DNA of 64,000 bases from Marinitoga litoralis (GTDB taxonomy: Bacteria; Thermotogota; Thermotogae; Petrotogales; Petrotogaceae), in assembly GCF_016908145.1 (NCBI RefSeq), contig NZ_JAFBDI010000002.1, positions 1 through 64,000 on the forward strand, read 5' to 3'. The notes below the pieces were generated by a model. That model searched no databases and was not told the origin of the DNA. It saw only the letters and a list, made by a program, of their open reading frames with translations. The translations under genes were made by a program, and so were the position numbers. Positions 53,883 through 62,215 of this stretch are shown in pieces; within the stretch, counting starts at the first letter, position 1; each line of letters starts with the position of its first letter.

Positions 53883-54623
53883 ATGTTATATATTTTAGTA
53901 TTTTTAGCTGGTCTATTTAGTGGATTTATTAATGTAATTGCTGGTGGTGGATCTTTAATTACATTACCAATTTTAAATTTACTAGGTCTTCCTATTGATG
54001 TTGCAAATGGTACTAATAGGATAGGTATAATTTTCCAAAATATTACGGCTACTGCAAAATTCAGAAAAAGTGATGTTTTAGATTTAAAAAGAGCTATTTT
54101 TTTAGCTATTCCTGCTACTTTAGGAGCTATTTTAGGTGCCAATATTGTTGTTAATATAGATAAGAATTTATTAAAAAGTATTGTTGGGTTTATATTAATT
54201 ATTATGAGTATTTTTTTAATTAAAAAACCTGATCTATGGACAAAAGAAAGAAAAGTAAAAAGAAATAATGTTTTAAGTTTTATTGTCTTCTTTTTAATAG
54301 GAATATATGGTGGATTCATTCAAGCTGGTGTTGGTTTTTTCTTAATGAGTGCTTTGGTATTACTTGAAGGATATGATTTGGTTAAAACAAATGCAATAAA
54401 AGTTTTTCTAGTTTTATCCTATACTATTTTTGCTTTTATTATATTTGCAATTAATAAACAAGTTGATTATTTAGCAGGTTTTGTATTAGCTTTAGGTAGT
54501 ATAACTGGTGGATATTTAGGAAGTACATTTTCAGTTAAAAAAGGGTCAAAATGGATTCAAAGAATATTATTCATACTTTTAATTTTAATTGGTATATATT
54601 ATATATATAACGCATTGAGTTAA
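53883..54623 (+). CDS. TSUP-family (TauE/SafE-like) anion exporter
   Basis: A 246-residue membrane protein of about eight segments, with SGFINVIAGGGSLITLPILN near residue 17, the same family signature as the gene at 50.2 kb, and a second half starting GIYGGFIQAGVGFF. It exports an anion, often sulfur-containing. The start has GGGAGGG. It is followed 17 bases later by the gamma-glutamyltransferase gene, so glutathione or sulfur-compound turnover is conceivable, but no direct evidence is present. Confidence 0.87.
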   Translation: MLYILVFLAGLFSGFINVIAGGGSLITLPILNLLGLPIDVANGTNRIGIIFQNITATAKFRKSDVLDLKRAIFLAIPATLGAILGANIVVNIDKNLLKSIVGFILIIMSIFLIKKPDLWTKERKVKRNNVLSFIVFFLIGIYGGFIQAGVGFFLMSALVLLEGYDLVKTNAIKVFLVLSYTIFAFIIFAINKQVDYLAGFVLALGSITGGYLGSTFSVKKGSKWIQRILFILLILIGIYYIYNALS

Positions 54624-54640
54624 TTAATTGGGGGTATAGT

Positions 54641-56233
54641 ATGAATTTTGATTATTTAGAATATCCATATAGTTCAAAGAGAAATTGTGTTGTTGCTAAA
54701 AATGGTGTAGTTGCTACAACTGAACCATTAGCTGCTCAAGCAGGATTAGAAATATTAAAAAAAGGTGGAAATGCAATTGATGCTGCAATAGCAACTGCAG
54801 CCGCATTAACAGTTGTTGAACCTACATCAAATGGTATTGGTTCAGATAATTTTGCTATTATTTGGTACAATGGAAAATTATACGGCATGAATTCAAGTGG
54901 TTATTCTCCAAAAAAACTATCTTTGGAAGAGTTATCTAAAAGAGGGATAAAAGAAATAAAACCTCATAGTTGGGAAGCCGTTACAGTACCAGGTACTCCG
55001 GCGGGTTGGAATTTGTTATGGGATAAATTTGGAAAATTAGAATTCAAAAAAATATTTGAACCAGCAATAAATTATGCTTTAGAAGGATATCCTGTTTCAC
55101 CAACTATATCTTATTATTGGAACAGAGCAAATAAAATATATAAAGAAAGATTAAAAGGTGATGTATTTAGATATTGGTTTGAAACTTTTGGATATGATGC
55201 TCCTCAGCCTGGGGAAATAGTTAAACTTCCATATCATGCAAAAACTTTAGAATCTATTGCTAATTCTAATTCGAGAGAGTTTTATAATGGTTCAATAACA
55301 GAAAAAATAATTGAATTTTCTAATAAATATGCTGGATACTTTGACTATGATGATTTTACTGAATTTGAAAATAATTTAGTAGACCCTATAAAAATAAATT
55401 ATAAAGGATATGATATATGGGAGTTACCTCCAAATGTTCAAGGTATTATTACTTTAATGGCATTGAACATTTATAAAAAATTAGAGATAAATGATGATTA
55501 CGAATTTTATCATAAATCAATAGAAGCTTTAAAATTAGCTTTTGTAGATGGCAAGGAATATATTACTGATATTTCTAAAATGAAAGTAAAAATTGAAGAA
55601 ATGTTATCGGAATCATATGCAAAAGAAAGAGCAAAATTAATTTCTGATTACGCTATTGAACCTTCTCCAGGAAAAATTCCAACTTCTAATACAGTTTATT
55701 TAGCAACAGCTGATAAATGGGGTAATATGGTTTCTTTTATACAAAGTAATTATATGGGTTTTGGATCTGGCATAGTAGTTCCTGAAACAGGAATTGCTTT
55801 GCAAAATAGAGGACATAGTTTTTCATTAGATAAAAATCACATTAATTTTTTAGAACCTAGAAAAAAACCTTATCATACAATAATTCCTGGGTTTATAACA
55901 AAAGAAAATAATCCTATTGGTCCTTTTGGTGTAATGGGTGGCTTTATGCAACCACAAGGACATTTACAAGTTATTTTAAATATGATAGATAAAAATTTAA
56001 ACCCTCAAGCAGCTTTGGATGCCCCAAGATGGCAATGGACTGAAAAGAAGACTATATTAATAGAAAAAGATTTTCCTACTCATATAGCTGAAAAACTAGA
56101 AAGAAATGGTCATGATATAAGAGTTTCTTTAAGCTCAGGTCCTTTTGGGAGAGGACAAATAATTATTAAAGATAAGGATTCATATGTTGCTGGAACAGAA
56201 AAAAGAGCTGATGGATATATTGCTGTGTATTAA
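54641..56233 (+). CDS. ggt: Gamma-glutamyltransferase
   Basis: A 530-residue N-terminal nucleophile hydrolase that transfers or hydrolyses gamma-glutamyl groups. It shows the family elements KGGNAIDAAIATAAAL near 43, SNTVYLATADKWGN near 347 with the self-cleavage Thr, NYMGFGSG, and FGVMGGFMQPQGH near 425. No N-terminal signal is visible, so it may act in the cytoplasm, unlike many GGTs. The substrate may be a gamma-glutamyl amino acid or peptide. A GGGGG site lies upstream and a 15-bp terminator downstream. Confidence 0.9.
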   Translation: MNFDYLEYPYSSKRNCVVAKNGVVATTEPLAAQAGLEILKKGGNAIDAAIATAAALTVVEPTSNGIGSDNFAIIWYNGKLYGMNSSGYSPKKLSLEELSKRGIKEIKPHSWEAVTVPGTPAGWNLLWDKFGKLEFKKIFEPAINYALEGYPVSPTISYYWNRANKIYKERLKGDVFRYWFETFGYDAPQPGEIVKLPYHAKTLESIANSNSREFYNGSITEKIIEFSNKYAGYFDYDDFTEFENNLVDPIKINYKGYDIWELPPNVQGIITLMALNIYKKLEINDDYEFYHKSIEALKLAFVDGKEYITDISKMKVKIEEMLSESYAKERAKLISDYAIEPSPGKIPTSNTVYLATADKWGNMVSFIQSNYMGFGSGIVVPETGIALQNRGHSFSLDKNHINFLEPRKKPYHTIIPGFITKENNPIGPFGVMGGFMQPQGHLQVILNMIDKNLNPQAALDAPRWQWTEKKTILIEKDFPTHIAEKLERNGHDIRVSLSSGPFGRGQIIIKDKDSYVAGTEKRADGYIAVY

Positions 56234-56265
56234 ATAACAGGATTGGCAAAGCCAATCCTGTTATT
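56233..56265 (+). terminator. Terminator after ggt
   Basis: AATAACAGGATTGGC and GCCAATCCTGTTATT form a 15-bp perfect stem with loop AAA. It follows directly on the ggt stop. The convergent lipoprotein gene ends at 56285, so it may serve both. Confidence 0.85.
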
Positions 56266-56284
56266 ATAATTCAATATATTATTA

Positions 56285-57127
56285 TTACTTCTCTAATTGT
56301 ATATTTAAATTAATATCATCACTATTAATAATAACTGTAGTAGAAAAATCAGTAACAAAATCATCAAAGTTTATATCAGAATTTTCATCATCTGGCAAAT
56401 TAATATTTGTATATATTTTTATATCATATTCACCATTAGGATGTTTCCCTAAATAAAATTCTCCATATTTATTAGATATACTTACTCTTATAATTGTTGG
56501 CTCATCTGTTATTGTAGCGGACAAAGTAATTATGGCTTTGCTAACAGGATTTTCAGAAACATCTAAAACTTTTCCTTTAATAGAAAATATATCAGTAGCA
56601 TTCTTCCTTCGGAATGAAGGTTTTAATACAGGAATAAGTTTATAGCCATTACCTGTAATTTTTAAAGACCTAGCAACATCAAAATCTATTACTAATTCCC
56701 CATCATAATTTACATTTATTCCTACATTAGGAACAACTAATTTACCATTAGCAGCCACAATAACATTTTTTTCATCATCATTTATAACTGCTGTAGCGTT
56801 TTTGTTTACGTCCATATGAATAACACCTAATTCTGCTCCTTCTGGAATTTCAAAATTAAATAGACTTACTTCTGTTCCTGCTAAACTCAAAATATCATAA
56901 TCCTTGTTTATAGTTACTGGAGTTGTCTCAAAACTTTCTCCGTTTAATTCATAAGTAAAGTATATATCTTCAATGTGCACAAATAATGAATCAATATTAC
57001 TAATAGGCTTATCTGTTAAAAGAACTTTTAAATTAATCTTTTCATCATTTAATTTATCTACATTAAAACAACTTGATAACAAAACAATTAGTGTAAATAG
57101 TAAGATTAATACGTAATTTTTTTTCAT
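56285..57127 (-). CDS. Lipoprotein with DUF4382 domain
   Basis: A 280-residue exported lipoprotein. The signal (LILLFTLIVLL) ends in the lipobox LSSC, giving lipidation at Cys near residue 20. The DUF4382 region follows (LKVLLTDKPI, VHIEDIYFTYEL, LIPVLKPSFR), and the last 100 residues are an Ig-like carboxypeptidase-regulatory type fold (IKGKVLDVSENPVSKAIITL, then YGEFYLG). Such proteins are surface-located and of unknown binding function. The start has GGAGGTG. Confidence 0.82.
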   Translation of the reverse strand: MKKNYVLILLFTLIVLLSSCFNVDKLNDEKINLKVLLTDKPISNIDSLFVHIEDIYFTYELNGESFETTPVTINKDYDILSLAGTEVSLFNFEIPEGAELGVIHMDVNKNATAVINDDEKNVIVAANGKLVVPNVGINVNYDGELVIDFDVARSLKITGNGYKLIPVLKPSFRRKNATDIFSIKGKVLDVSENPVSKAIITLSATITDEPTIIRVSISNKYGEFYLGKHPNGEYDIKIYTNINLPDDENSDINFDDFVTDFSTTVIINSDDINLNIQLEK

Positions 57128-57152
57128 AGTGTCACCTCCAAATATTATTAAT

Positions 57153-57977
57153 TTAATTATACACTTTTTTACTATAATTTGAAATTAATATACTTAACAA
57201 TAATATAATTGCTCCATATATTTGATTTTTTGACATTTTTTCATTTAAAATTATAGCTGAAAGAAATGCAGAAAATACAGGTTGTATTAAAAATATTATA
57301 GCTGTTAAATTACTACCAACATTTTTCTGAAATTTCAATTGTAAATAAATAACTATTATACTTCCAACTATTGCAGAGTATAATATTGTATAAAATGATA
57401 ATGTTGTAATATTAGTACTTACCTTAAATATGAATGAAGCTATTATTCCTATAATAGACACTGTTAAAAATTGTATTGTCAATAAGTTTTTTTCTTGTAC
57501 TTTTTTACTAAATTTTGTTATCAAAACTATATGTAGAGCAAAACTAACAGCACAAAAAATCATTAATATGTCTCCAATATTAAAACCATTAATACCTCCA
57601 GCTAATAAATAAGAACCTATTATAGAAAGAAAAAAACTTATTCCTTGAAATATATTGATTTTTTCTTTTTCTATAATATAAGAAAATATAGGAATAAATA
57701 CAATATATTGTGAGGTTATAAATCCTGCTTTTGATGCAGTTGTATAATTTATTCCTATTATTTGTGTTATATAGCCTATAGACAACACAAATCCTAAAAT
57801 AATAGAATAATAAACATTACCTTTTTTAAAAATAAAAAAAGATATTATAGTTGCTATTAAAAATCTTAATGTTAGATAAAACAAAGGATCTACACTATTA
57901 AGTCCCAATTTTTGAATAGGAAAAGTACTTCCCATTAATCCTGCAGCTATCAAAAGAAAATATATAGACTTTTTCAT
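57153..57977 (-). CDS. DMT-superfamily (EamA) transporter
   Basis: A 274-residue membrane protein with about ten segments in two EamA repeats. The first repeat has AAGLMGSTFPIQKLGL and the second starts near residue 135 (GFNIGDILMIFCAVSFALHI). The ATG at 57977 is supported by TTGGAGG and is chosen over an upstream one. Substrate unknown. It is the second such transporter in the window (see 20772-21623) and is encoded next to the lipoprotein on the same strand. Confidence 0.85.
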   Translation of the reverse strand: MKKSIYFLLIAAGLMGSTFPIQKLGLNSVDPLFYLTLRFLIATIISFFIFKKGNVYYSIILGFVLSIGYITQIIGINYTTASKAGFITSQYIVFIPIFSYIIEKEKINIFQGISFFLSIIGSYLLAGGINGFNIGDILMIFCAVSFALHIVLITKFSKKVQEKNLLTIQFLTVSIIGIIASFIFKVSTNITTLSFYTILYSAIVGSIIVIYLQLKFQKNVGSNLTAIIFLIQPVFSAFLSAIILNEKMSKNQIYGAIILLLSILISNYSKKVYN

Positions 57978-58080
57978 ATTTTCCTCCAACACAATAAAAA
58001 ATATATATTTTTCAAATATTTTTAGCATATTTATAAGTGCATTTTTATTATATCATTTTTAATACATAAATATAACAAAA

Positions 58081-58105
58081 AAACTCCCTAAAAATTAGGG
58101 AGTTT
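58081..58105 (-). terminator. Terminator of the tRNA operon
   Basis: AAACTCCCTA and TAGGGAGTTT form a 10-bp stem with a five-base loop, followed by a T run on the minus strand. It starts just after the tRNA-Phe 3' end. Confidence 0.85.
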
Positions 58106-58109
58106 TTCG

Positions 58110-58185
58110 TGGTGGCCAGGGACAGAATCGAACTGTCGACACCTGGATTTTCAGTCCAGTGCTCTACCAACTGAGCTACCTGGCC
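58110..58185 (-). tRNA. tRNA-Phe (GAA)
   Basis: The minus strand folds as a tRNA: acceptor GGCCAGG pairs with CCTGGCC, the D-arm GCTCAGTTGGTAGAGC, anticodon stem CTGGA with loop CTGAAAA (anticodon GAA), and T-arm with TTCGATTC. The discriminator A and the encoded CCA follow. Confidence 0.95.
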
Positions 58186-58196
58186 ATTTAATAAAA

Positions 58197-58272
58197 TGGT
58201 GGGTGCTGCAGGGATCGAACCTACGACCTTCTGCTTGTAAGGCAGACGCTCTCCCAGCTGAGCTAAGCACCC
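58197..58272 (-). tRNA. tRNA-Val (TAC)
   Basis: Acceptor GGGTGCT pairs with AGCACCC. The D-arm is GCTCAGCTGGGAGAGC, the anticodon loop CTTACAA gives TAC, and the T-arm contains GGTTCGATCCC. Discriminator A and CCA are encoded. It lies 11 bases upstream of tRNA-Phe. Confidence 0.95.
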
Positions 58273-58285
58273 ACTCAGATTTTCC

Positions 58286-58361
58286 TGGCGCCCCCAACGG
58301 GATTTGAACCCGTGCCTTTGGCGTGAAAGGCCAATGTCCTAGGCCGCTAGACGATGGGGGC
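58286..58361 (-). tRNA. tRNA-Glu (TTC)
   Basis: Acceptor GCCCCCA pairs with TGGGGGC, anticodon loop CTTTCAC gives TTC, and the T-arm contains GGTTCAAATCCC. Discriminator G and CCA are encoded. First gene of a three-tRNA operon. Confidence 0.95.
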
Positions 58362-58377
58362 ATCACAACCGAAATAT

Positions 58378-58406
58378 ATAATATCAAAAAAAAGATTAAA
58401 TATCAA
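58378..58406 (-). promoter_or_regulatory. Promoter of the tRNA-Glu/Val/Phe operon
   Basis: Minus-strand TTGATA (58406-58401), 17 bases, TATTAT (58383-58378). The expected start is about ten bases before the tRNA-Glu 5' end. Confidence 0.75.
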
Positions 58407-58537
58407 TAAATCGAATATTTAATTTATGTAAATTTTTCATAAGCCTTTATTATTGAATTTTTTTATGTTTTTGGATAGTTAATGAGAAAAAATATTTATT
58501 AATTTTATTTCAACATTACCATCGATATATCAAATAG

Positions 58538-58563
58538 CCCCCATCAAAATAAATTGATGGGGG
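58538..58563 (-). terminator. Terminator of the nucleobase permease gene
   Basis: CCCCCATCAA and TTGATGGGGG form a 10-bp stem with a six-base loop, ten bases past the stop at 58573. The tract after it on the minus strand (CTATTTGA) is only moderately T-rich. Confidence 0.7.
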
Positions 58564-58572
58564 ATTATGTAA

Positions 58573-59868
58573 TTAATATTCAGATGCACCTGTTATTGTT
58601 AATATTAAATTAGTCAATACTCCAACAACAGCAGCAAGACCTAAACCTTGTAAAGCAAAGTTACCAGCTTGGAAAACTGCTCCACCTAATCCTGTTACTA
58701 ACATCAATGACATTGTTACTAAGTTCTTTCCTTCTACCTTTACTTGGTTGTTTATCAATGTTTTTGCACCTATACTTGCTATCATTCCAAATAATAATAT
58801 TTCTATTCCACCCATTACTGGTACTGGTATTGATCTTACTATTGCTCCTACTTTAGGTATTAATGCTAATAATATTGCAAAGAATGCTGCTATTCTCATT
58901 ATCCATGGGTTAAATGCTTTTGTAAATGCTAATACTCCTGTGTTTTCACTATATGTTGTATTTGCAGGTCCTCCTAAAAATCCTCCTAATGATGTTGCAA
59001 GCCCATCTCCCATTAATGTCCTGTGCATTCCTGGATCTTCATAGAATTTTTTCCCAACTACTGCTGATATTGCAAATACATCTCCAAAATGTTCAACTGA
59101 TGGTGCTATTGCAACTGGTATTATTGCTGCAGCTGCATACCATGAGAATTTTGGTAAGTATAATTCTGGCATTCCTACCCAGCTTGCTGTTCCTACTTCT
59201 GCAAAACTTACATTTCCTGTTATTGCTGCTACTACATATCCTACTATTATCCCCCAAATAACTGGTACTAATCTGCTAAATCCTCTTGTGTATAACCTTA
59301 CTATTACTGCTGTAAATAATGACACTAATGCTATCCACCAATTTCCACTTGCCATATTTATTGCTACTGGACTTAATATCAAACCGATTAATATAATCAT
59401 TGTTCCTGATATTACTGGTGGGAATAATTTTTCGAATCTCCTAATACCTATAAACTTTATCAATATACCAAAACCAAATTTAACCAATCCAGCTAAGAAT
59501 ATTCCGCCTGTTGCATATGCCAAATATGGTCTTAAATCTACACCTGCTGCTACCGCATCATTTATACTTCCATAATTTAAACCAGCTTCATTCATGTAAT
59601 GCATTGTAACTGCTATAATTGGTGCAATATATGCAAAACTAGAACCTAAAAATACTGGTACTTTCCAATTGGTAATCCAGTGGAATAACAGTGTTCCGAG
59701 TCCGGCTGTAAATAACGCTACATTTACTGGAATACCTGTTAAATAAGGTACCAATACTGTTGCTCCAAACATTGTGAAGGTGTGTTGTAATCCTAATAAT
59801 ATTAACCCCCCTGTACTCATACCTTCACTTCTGTCCTCTTGTAATGTTACATCCACATATTCATTCAT
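58573..59868 (-). CDS. Nucleobase:cation symporter-2 (uracil/xanthine permease)
   Basis: A 431-residue membrane protein with about 14 segments of the UraA/xanthine permease family. Signatures are GLQHTFTMFGATVLVP (near 27) and AIAPSVEHFGDVFAISA, with the substrate Glu and His, then GGPANTTYSENTGVLAFTKA. It imports uracil, xanthine or uric acid with a cation. The last helix ends at GASEY. The start has a GGGAGGG site, and no good promoter lies within 70 bases. Its transcript may begin at the promoter at 60276, which gives a leader of over 300 bases. Confidence 0.9.
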   Translation of the reverse strand: MNEYVDVTLQEDRSEGMSTGGLILLGLQHTFTMFGATVLVPYLTGIPVNVALFTAGLGTLLFHWITNWKVPVFLGSSFAYIAPIIAVTMHYMNEAGLNYGSINDAVAAGVDLRPYLAYATGGIFLAGLVKFGFGILIKFIGIRRFEKLFPPVISGTMIILIGLILSPVAINMASGNWWIALVSLFTAVIVRLYTRGFSRLVPVIWGIIVGYVVAAITGNVSFAEVGTASWVGMPELYLPKFSWYAAAAIIPVAIAPSVEHFGDVFAISAVVGKKFYEDPGMHRTLMGDGLATSLGGFLGGPANTTYSENTGVLAFTKAFNPWIMRIAAFFAILLALIPKVGAIVRSIPVPVMGGIEILLFGMIASIGAKTLINNQVKVEGKNLVTMSLMLVTGLGGAVFQAGNFALQGLGLAAVVGVLTNLILTITGASEY

Positions 59869-59938
59869 AAAATCCCTCCCTTTATAAGATATATAATTTG
59901 CTATTATTTTATGATTATTATTTGGTGATATTTAAAAA

Positions 59939-60220
59939 TTAAGGTGGAGATAACAATGAAGATAATTTTCTGAGGGAGCTATTTTTTATATGAAGAGGTT
60001 TATAAAAAGAGGCTATTATTGCAGATAACAAAGAGGATAAAATGAATAAAGAATAGTAGTTAGGAGAAAAATTTAAAAGGAGTTTTAAAAAAAGATTAAA
60101 GTGAAGATAGAAAAGAAGAAGAGTTGAAAATCTTTTTGCAAAATTTCTTTGAAGAAGAGAAAAAATTAAATAAATATTTTGGAGGAACTTATATTTTGTT
60201 TTTCGAAAAATGCCATTCAT
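59939..60220 (-). CDS. Leucine/phenylalanine-rich small protein of uncertain reality
   Basis: The ATG at 60220 has an excellent GGAGGTGAT site. The 93 residues are basic and hydrophobic, with repeated Leu, Phe, Ser and Tyr (LYLHFNLF-like stretches), typical of a pyrimidine-rich reading frame rather than of a clear protein. It lies 70 bases upstream of the nucleobase permease in the same direction, so it may be a real small membrane protein, a leader peptide, or only a leader. I find no family. An inverted repeat flanks its promoter. Confidence 0.4.
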   Translation of the reverse strand: MNGIFRKTKYKFLQNIYLIFSLLQRNFAKRFSTLLLFYLHFNLFLKLLLNFSPNYYSLFILSSLLSAIIASFYKPLHIKNSSLRKLSSLLSPP

Positions 60221-60247
60221 TTTATCACCTCCAAAATTCTCTAAGAT

Positions 60248-60290
60248 ATATTACACAAAAAAAGAGAAAAAATCAATAAATTTTGTGTAA
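60248..60290 (-). promoter_or_regulatory. Promoter framed by a 10-bp inverted repeat
   Basis: Minus-strand TTGATT (60276-60271), 17 bases, TAATAT (60253-60248). TTACACAAAA (60251-60260) and TTTTGTGTAA (60281-60290) are perfect inverted copies 20 bases apart around the -35, placed like a pair of operator halves or two sites. Confidence 0.55.
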
Positions 60291-60325
60291 ATTTAAATTT
60301 ACAATACTATATATGGTATATATAA

Positions 60326-60355
60326 AAAACGGAGTAGAAAATTCTACTCCGTTTT
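60326..60355 (-). terminator. Terminator of the Nuo/GltD-like operon
   Basis: AAAACGGAGTAGAA and TTCTACTCCGTTTT form a 14-bp palindromic stem ending 4 bases before the stop triplet of the GltD-like gene (60359-60361). On the minus strand it is followed by T. Confidence 0.85.
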
Positions 60356-60358
60356 TAT

Positions 60359-62206
60359 TTATTTTTTATCCTTATCGTAACCTGTTAAATAAAAATCAAT
60401 ACCTTGCGCAGCCTTATGACCATCTGCAACACCATGAATAATATCTGGGCCATGAACAATATCTCCACCAGCAAATAACCAAGGAACTCCAATTACGTGG
60501 TTATATTCATCAGTTTTTATTCTTCCTCTTTCAATTGTAATTTTTTCTTTTATTTCTTCTGGTAAGTATGAATAATCTGGCATTTGACCAATTGATTCAA
60601 CTACTAAATCTGCTTCAATTTCTAATACTTGAGATTCATCGTACTTAGGATTAAATCTTCCTTCTTCGTCAAATATAGATAAAACTTTCTTAAATCTTGC
60701 TTTTTTAACTTTATCGCCATCAGTTACTATTTCAATTGGACCCCAACCTGGATGGAATATTACACCTTCTTCTCCACCTTCTTCTTTTTCATCCCAATCA
60801 GCTGGCATTTCATCTAATGTTCTTTCTAAACTTACAACGTGTACTTCAGATTGACCGTATTCTATATTTTGTAATCTAACCATTGTTCTGGCAACGTCCA
60901 TAGCAACGTTACCTCCACCAATAACAACTAATTTTTTAGGAATATATGGTTTTGGCCCATCTCCTATTACATAGTATTTCATTTCCTTTAAAACAACCAT
61001 TGCTTGTTTAACCATTGGATGATCTGTTCCTGGAACGCCTGTAGTTCTTCCTAGTGTAAATCCAGTTGATAAAAATACTGCATCATAATTATCTTTTAAT
61101 TCTTCTAATGTAACATCTACCCCAACTTTTGTATTAAATCTAAATTCAACACCTAATGATTCTATATATTTCCAATCTTTTTCAAAAGATTCTAAAGGCA
61201 ATCTATATGTTGGACCACCGTAATTTAATACACCACCAGGTCTTTTTTCCGCTTCAAAAACTGTAACATTATATCCCATTAATACTAAGTAATATGCAGC
61301 TGATAAACCTGCTGGTCCTCCTCCGACTATTGCAACTTTCTTATCTGTTTTCTTAATTATTTGTTGTTCATGCTTTAATACTTCATGATATTCTTCAGCA
61401 GGAATTTGATCAACAATATATCTTTTTAACCATCTTATTGAAACTGCTTCCCCTCTATGACCAATTGTACATGCAGTTTCACATCTGTGAGTACACATTT
61501 TACCACAAACTAATGGTAATGGATTTGTCTTATATAACCATCTTAATCCTTCCTCTACATTATCTTCATATACAGTTCTAATATAATCTGGTATATCCAT
61601 GTGAGCAGGACATGTTTTTGTACAAATACCACAATCAACACATCTTGCAGCTTCTTCAATAGCTTGTTGTTTTGAGAAACCTTTTACTACTTCTAAGAAG
61701 CTCTTTTTTCTTGTATCTGCATCTAAAATTTCCATTGGAACTCTTTCTAAATCTAATAAATCTGTATCTTCTGTTCTTGTATATCCATCTTCATATTCTA
61801 TTTGATGAATTCCATCTTTTTTTGGTAAAAAGAAGAAAGTGTTTGGATTTGTATCTATATGAATATATTCTTTTGACATTGTTAATGAACCTGTTGTACA
61901 AATATCTACACATAATGCACAAAAAGTACATCTTCCATAATCTATTGCTGGTCTTTCTGGTTTTGAACCTTCTTCGTCTGGAAGTTCTGGAATATTAATC
62001 ATGTTAATAGCTTCTGTAGGACAAATTTTTGAACATGTACCACAACCGATACATAAATCCCAGTCATTTTTATGAAAACCTCTATAATTTGCAGCAGCTT
62101 CTCTAGGTTCTTTTAATATATTATCCATTGGAATTGTAACAGGTTTTTTTGTCATATATTTCCATGCTTTTACTGGTGCAAAAAAGCTCTTTTTTCTTTC
62201 TGACAT
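60359..62206 (-). CDS. Ferredoxin-GltD fusion oxidoreductase of a Nuo/Mbx-like complex
   Basis: A 615-residue flavo-iron-sulfur protein. The N-terminal 130 residues hold two ferredoxin-type clusters (CIGCGTCSKICP near 52 and CTFCALCVDIC near 92), like NuoI. A GltD-like part follows, with cysteines for further clusters (CVDCGICTKTCP, CGKMCTHRCETAC), the FAD site VAIVGGGPAGLSAAYY (near 292) and an NAD(P) site VVIGGGNVAMDVARTM. NfnB/SudA-type proteins with this core move electrons between NAD(P)H and ferredoxin. Its place directly after NuoB/C/D-like genes implies an electron-input subunit. A decayed paralogue lies at 458-784. The start has AGGTGAG. Confidence 0.88.
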   Translation of the reverse strand: MSERKKSFFAPVKAWKYMTKKPVTIPMDNILKEPREAAANYRGFHKNDWDLCIGCGTCSKICPTEAINMINIPELPDEEGSKPERPAIDYGRCTFCALCVDICTTGSLTMSKEYIHIDTNPNTFFFLPKKDGIHQIEYEDGYTRTEDTDLLDLERVPMEILDADTRKKSFLEVVKGFSKQQAIEEAARCVDCGICTKTCPAHMDIPDYIRTVYEDNVEEGLRWLYKTNPLPLVCGKMCTHRCETACTIGHRGEAVSIRWLKRYIVDQIPAEEYHEVLKHEQQIIKKTDKKVAIVGGGPAGLSAAYYLVLMGYNVTVFEAEKRPGGVLNYGGPTYRLPLESFEKDWKYIESLGVEFRFNTKVGVDVTLEELKDNYDAVFLSTGFTLGRTTGVPGTDHPMVKQAMVVLKEMKYYVIGDGPKPYIPKKLVVIGGGNVAMDVARTMVRLQNIEYGQSEVHVVSLERTLDEMPADWDEKEEGGEEGVIFHPGWGPIEIVTDGDKVKKARFKKVLSIFDEEGRFNPKYDESQVLEIEADLVVESIGQMPDYSYLPEEIKEKITIERGRIKTDEYNHVIGVPWLFAGGDIVHGPDIIHGVADGHKAAQGIDFYLTGYDKDKK

Positions 62207-62215
62207 CTTCTCACC

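Noticed and set aside
58151-58387. An apparent 78-residue protein with serine/glycine/arginine-rich text on the minus strand
   Set aside because: It is the translation of the tRNA genes (Phe, Val, Glu) and has no independent coding evidence.
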